Positions 6,789 to 8,968 of a stretch of 8,968 nt of DNA are shown in pieces (positions within the stretch are counted from its first letter, which is position 1; the number at the start of each line of letters is the position of its first letter). The notes beneath the pieces were generated by a model. The model did no database searches. It was not told the DNA's origin and saw only the letters and a list, made by a program, of their open reading frames with translations. The position numbers and the translations under genes are program-made. Source of the DNA: a bacterium (lineage in GTDB: Bacteria > JAMCPX01); the NCBI GenBank assembly GCA_021815065.1, contig JAKAHI010000036.1, positions 1 to 8,968 of the forward strand, in the 5' to 3' direction.

Positions 6789-8408
6789 TTACTGGGACGT
6801 TATGGTAAACTCGACCCGCCTGTTTTCGGCCCTGCCTTTTGCTGTCCTATTGTTCGCAATAGGCGAGGCCATGCCATAGCCCTTTGCCGTCATTCGCCGG
6901 GCATCCACCCCTTTACGGGCAAGATAGTTCATTACTGCCTCGGCACGGGCCTGGGAAAGCTTGAGGTTTGTCGAAGGTTTGCCGATATTATCGGTATAGC
7001 CTTCAATACGGATCGTTATTCCGGGATTTTGTATAAGCAAACCGGCAAGTTCGTTCAGTATACCGAATGAAACAGGCATGATCCGCGATTTGCCGAGCTG
7101 GAAAAAGATCTTCTCGGTTATCACGATTCTCTTTTTGTCTTTTTCTATGAATACTCGCTGCTTCTTCATTTCGACAGGCGGCGGTGCAGACTGTTCCGTC
7201 TCCAGAACAAAATCAACCGCTGTCTTGAAGCCTTTGTCTATATGGATGTCTTTTGTCTGCGCCTTATACCCTGCCATGGAAGCAGACAGGGAATAATCGC
7301 CTGCCGGAAGTTTTATAAAGAACCCGCCGGTTGCAGCATCCCCGGTAACCTGCTGGCTTACCTGAGGCACACCGCCTGCACGGGAATGAACCGCAACACT
7401 TATCGTTGCCGTCAATGGATTACCCTGAAGATTTGTTACCCTTCCATAAGCAGCACCGATCGTGGATTCCTTTTCCAGTGCAATGACTGTGGAAACTGTC
7501 GCTCCCGGCTGAACGGTCACCGTGACCGTGCTGGCTGTATACCCTTCTTTATATGCAGACAGGGTAACACTGCCGGGTTTAAGGCCGGGTGTTGTAAAAC
7601 TGCCGTTGATCGGGTCCGTCGAGAGATCCGTCATGCCCGTATTTACCATCTGGACAACGGCCCTGCCCAAAGGAGCTGATGTTCCTTGATCGACCACCCT
7701 GCCTTGTATCTTGCCGGTATAGGTGTGTTCAGGAGATGAAAGCGGGATAAATCTCTTCACTACCCTGACATTGTCCCGTTTGTTAAACGTATACGTAACC
7801 ATACCCACGATATACGGTATATCCCGTATACCTGCCTCTGCACTGATGATAAAATCATCTATTCTTATGTTCAGCCCGATGGGGATGCATATGGTAGGAA
7901 AGGGCAGATAGTATTTTCCTATTTTGTTCTCCAGGTCTTTGGCCTTTTGCGGATCAACACTCGGGTCGGTAGGCAGGCCCCAATGATACAGGTGAACGAT
8001 CCCCCACCCCATACCGATGCCGGTATAAAGATTTACAGGCCAGGAGGGAAATGCCGTAACAATCTCCGCCACATCAAGCATAAACATATCGGCATGTGCT
8101 GCGGTAAAATCCTGTGTATTGGGAAGTGTACGGTAATGATTGTATGCAAAGCTGTACCTGCTCGAGAAAACTCCTTTAGGCCCGTCGCTCCCATAAGAAA
8201 TGTAGCTCACCCCGATAGTATATCCTTCCATGTTATAGGTACTGTCCGTAGTTTTGAGTGCATTTCTTGCAAATGAAGGCAGCCCTGTCCAGCCGGAACT
8301 TACAGAGATACCGCTGCGTGCGACAGGATCCGCCATGACGCGGGGTACAAAAACCATGGAAACCACACCCATCAGAAACAGTACTAAGACATAACGGTTT
8401 TTTTTCAT
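6789..8408 (-). CDS. OmpA-family outer-membrane protein with two carboxypeptidase-regulatory-like domains
   Basis: This is probably an outer-membrane protein tethered to peptidoglycan. The 539-residue product has a Sec signal (1-26, cleavage after VMA). About 28-220 is rich in alternating aromatic strands (FSSRYSFAYNHY, LYTGIGMGWGIVHLY) and looks like a small beta-barrel. Two carboxypeptidase-regulatory-like beta-sandwiches follow (about 231-313 and 317-403; GRVVDQGTSAPL and AYGRVTNLQGNPL, each ending in a GY-type strand). After a Pro/Glu-rich linker comes the OmpA C-terminal domain (about 428-536) with FFQLGKSRI, GYTDNIGKPSTN and GRAENRRVEF; its Asp473 and the Arg near 530-531 are the residues that hold DAP in peptidoglycan in this family. 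The ATG at 8408 was chosen because AAAGG precedes it and it starts a standard signal peptide; a GTG at 8432 lacks a site. It lies 28 bases after the small lipoprotein gene and is probably co-transcribed with it. The ligand or pore role is unknown. Confidence 0.9.
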   Translation of the reverse strand: MKKNRYVLVLFLMGVVSMVFVPRVMADPVARSGISVSSGWTGLPSFARNALKTTDSTYNMEGYTIGVSYISYGSDGPKGVFSSRYSFAYNHYRTLPNTQDFTAAHADMFMLDVAEIVTAFPSWPVNLYTGIGMGWGIVHLYHWGLPTDPSVDPQKAKDLENKIGKYYLPFPTICIPIGLNIRIDDFIISAEAGIRDIPYIVGMVTYTFNKRDNVRVVKRFIPLSSPEHTYTGKIQGRVVDQGTSAPLGRAVVQMVNTGMTDLSTDPINGSFTTPGLKPGSVTLSAYKEGYTASTVTVTVQPGATVSTVIALEKESTIGAAYGRVTNLQGNPLTATISVAVHSRAGGVPQVSQQVTGDAATGGFFIKLPAGDYSLSASMAGYKAQTKDIHIDKGFKTAVDFVLETEQSAPPPVEMKKQRVFIEKDKKRIVITEKIFFQLGKSRIMPVSFGILNELAGLLIQNPGITIRIEGYTDNIGKPSTNLKLSQARAEAVMNYLARKGVDARRMTAKGYGMASPIANNRTAKGRAENRRVEFTITSQ

Positions 8409-8436
8409 GAAAGCGCCTTTTACGTTTATCACAATT

Positions 8437-8922
8437 CTATTTTGATTTTGAGTTGGCGGCCTTCTGCCCGCTGCGGGCTTTCATTGCATCTATCATATTA
8501 TTATAGATAAAAACTCCCTGTTTATTGCCGTCTGCCTGCGATCCTTTCAGTTTTTCCATGCTGCTGCTGGGCGCATAACAATCGTACAGTTTCCAGCCTG
8601 CGGTGTCTCCGTCAATGCGGGCATCATAGCAGTCCCGATCGTTCACTATCCCGTAATACCATGAAACATCGGGCATGGTGTTGAGACAGCTTCCCATCAC
8701 GGCCCACTGGTCTACATCACTCATCAGGGAAGTGCGCTGACAATCCCGTACATCTGCGCTAACCTGGGGATTGTCCGGAATTTTATAGTAAAAAGCATGG
8801 AGTGCCGGCATACATCCCGACACTATCGAAAATATACCTGCACCGAACAGAAGAGCGAAAATACTTTTCACCCTTTTACGAATCCCTGTATCTTTTTGCA
8901 CGAATAAGCCTCTCGATTCCAT
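8437..8922 (-). CDS. Small Cys-containing lipoprotein of unknown function
   Basis: I do not recognise this family. The 161-residue product has a basic N-region (KDTGIRKRVK), a hydrophobic core (SIFALLFGAGIFSIVSG) and a good lipobox SGC with Cys37, so it should be a lipoprotein. The mature part has four more cysteines at 61, 79, 98 and 115, three of them after or near Asp (VRDC, DRDC, YDC). Two disulfides are likely if it is exported. The tail is Lys/Ser-rich and probably disordered. The ATG at 8922 has a strong AAGGAGG six bases upstream. The gene lies 28 bases before the OmpA-family gene, in the same direction, so the two may form an envelope pair. The 46 bases upstream to the window edge show no convincing promoter. 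Coding is well supported; function is unknown. Confidence 0.82.
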   Translation of the reverse strand: MESRGLFVQKDTGIRKRVKSIFALLFGAGIFSIVSGCMPALHAFYYKIPDNPQVSADVRDCQRTSLMSDVDQWAVMGSCLNTMPDVSWYYGIVNDRDCYDARIDGDTAGWKLYDCYAPSSSMEKLKGSQADGNKQGVFIYNNMIDAMKARSGQKAANSKSK

Positions 8923-8968
8923 AACATGCCTCCTTATGAATGTATGAAAGCATAAACTCGTTTAAACA

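Noticed and set aside
8409..8432. GTG start at 8432 for the OmpA-family gene
   Set aside because: No ribosome binding site; the ATG at 8408 starts a clean signal peptide preceded by AAAGG.

Overview
This 9-kb window comes from a Gram-negative bacterium. It encodes an OmpA-type outer-membrane protein with a Sec signal, three further predicted secreted or lipid-anchored envelope proteins, and enzymes of the meso-diaminopimelate (DAP)/lysine and arginine pathways. The order argH - envelope lipoprotein - lysA - dapF on one strand recalls the small lipoprotein/lysA/dapF neighbourhood of many proteobacteria and related diderms, including deltaproteobacteria and, I think, Nitrospirota. I cannot place the organism more closely from sequence alone. 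I saw no RNA genes, CRISPR array, insertion sequence or phage genes.

Layout from right to left, the direction of most genes. An orphan Cys-rich lipoprotein (8437-8922) is followed after 28 bases by an OmpA-family protein (6789-8408). The latter combines a probable N-terminal beta-barrel, two carboxypeptidase-regulatory-like domains and a peptidoglycan-binding OmpA domain. A 49-base gap holding a perfect 10-bp inverted repeat and a possible promoter leads to argH (5306-6739). On the opposite strand, tail to tail with argH, sits a glycoside hydrolase family 1 enzyme with a lipoprotein signal peptide (3585-5171) and its own promoter-like sequence. Then the minus-strand cluster resumes with a three-FN3-domain lipoprotein-like protein whose N-terminus resembles LptM/YifL (2188-3327), lysA (754-2028), and dapF, which overlaps lysA by 8 bases and runs off the left edge.

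How it fits together. DapF makes meso-DAP from LL-DAP, and LysA decarboxylates meso-DAP to lysine. DAP is also the peptidoglycan residue that OmpA-like domains bind. ArgH completes arginine synthesis. The remaining genes serve the envelope. The GH1 gene is the outsider: opposite strand, its own promoter and a strong ribosome binding site, and a probable extracytoplasmic location unusual for this mostly cytoplasmic family.

The most rewarding places to look again are the GH1 insertion and the operator-like palindrome upstream of it, the LptM-like/FN3 fusion with its odd lipobox, the inverted repeat over the argH start, and the structured lysA leader. I found no clear evidence of a wholly new multi-gene system.
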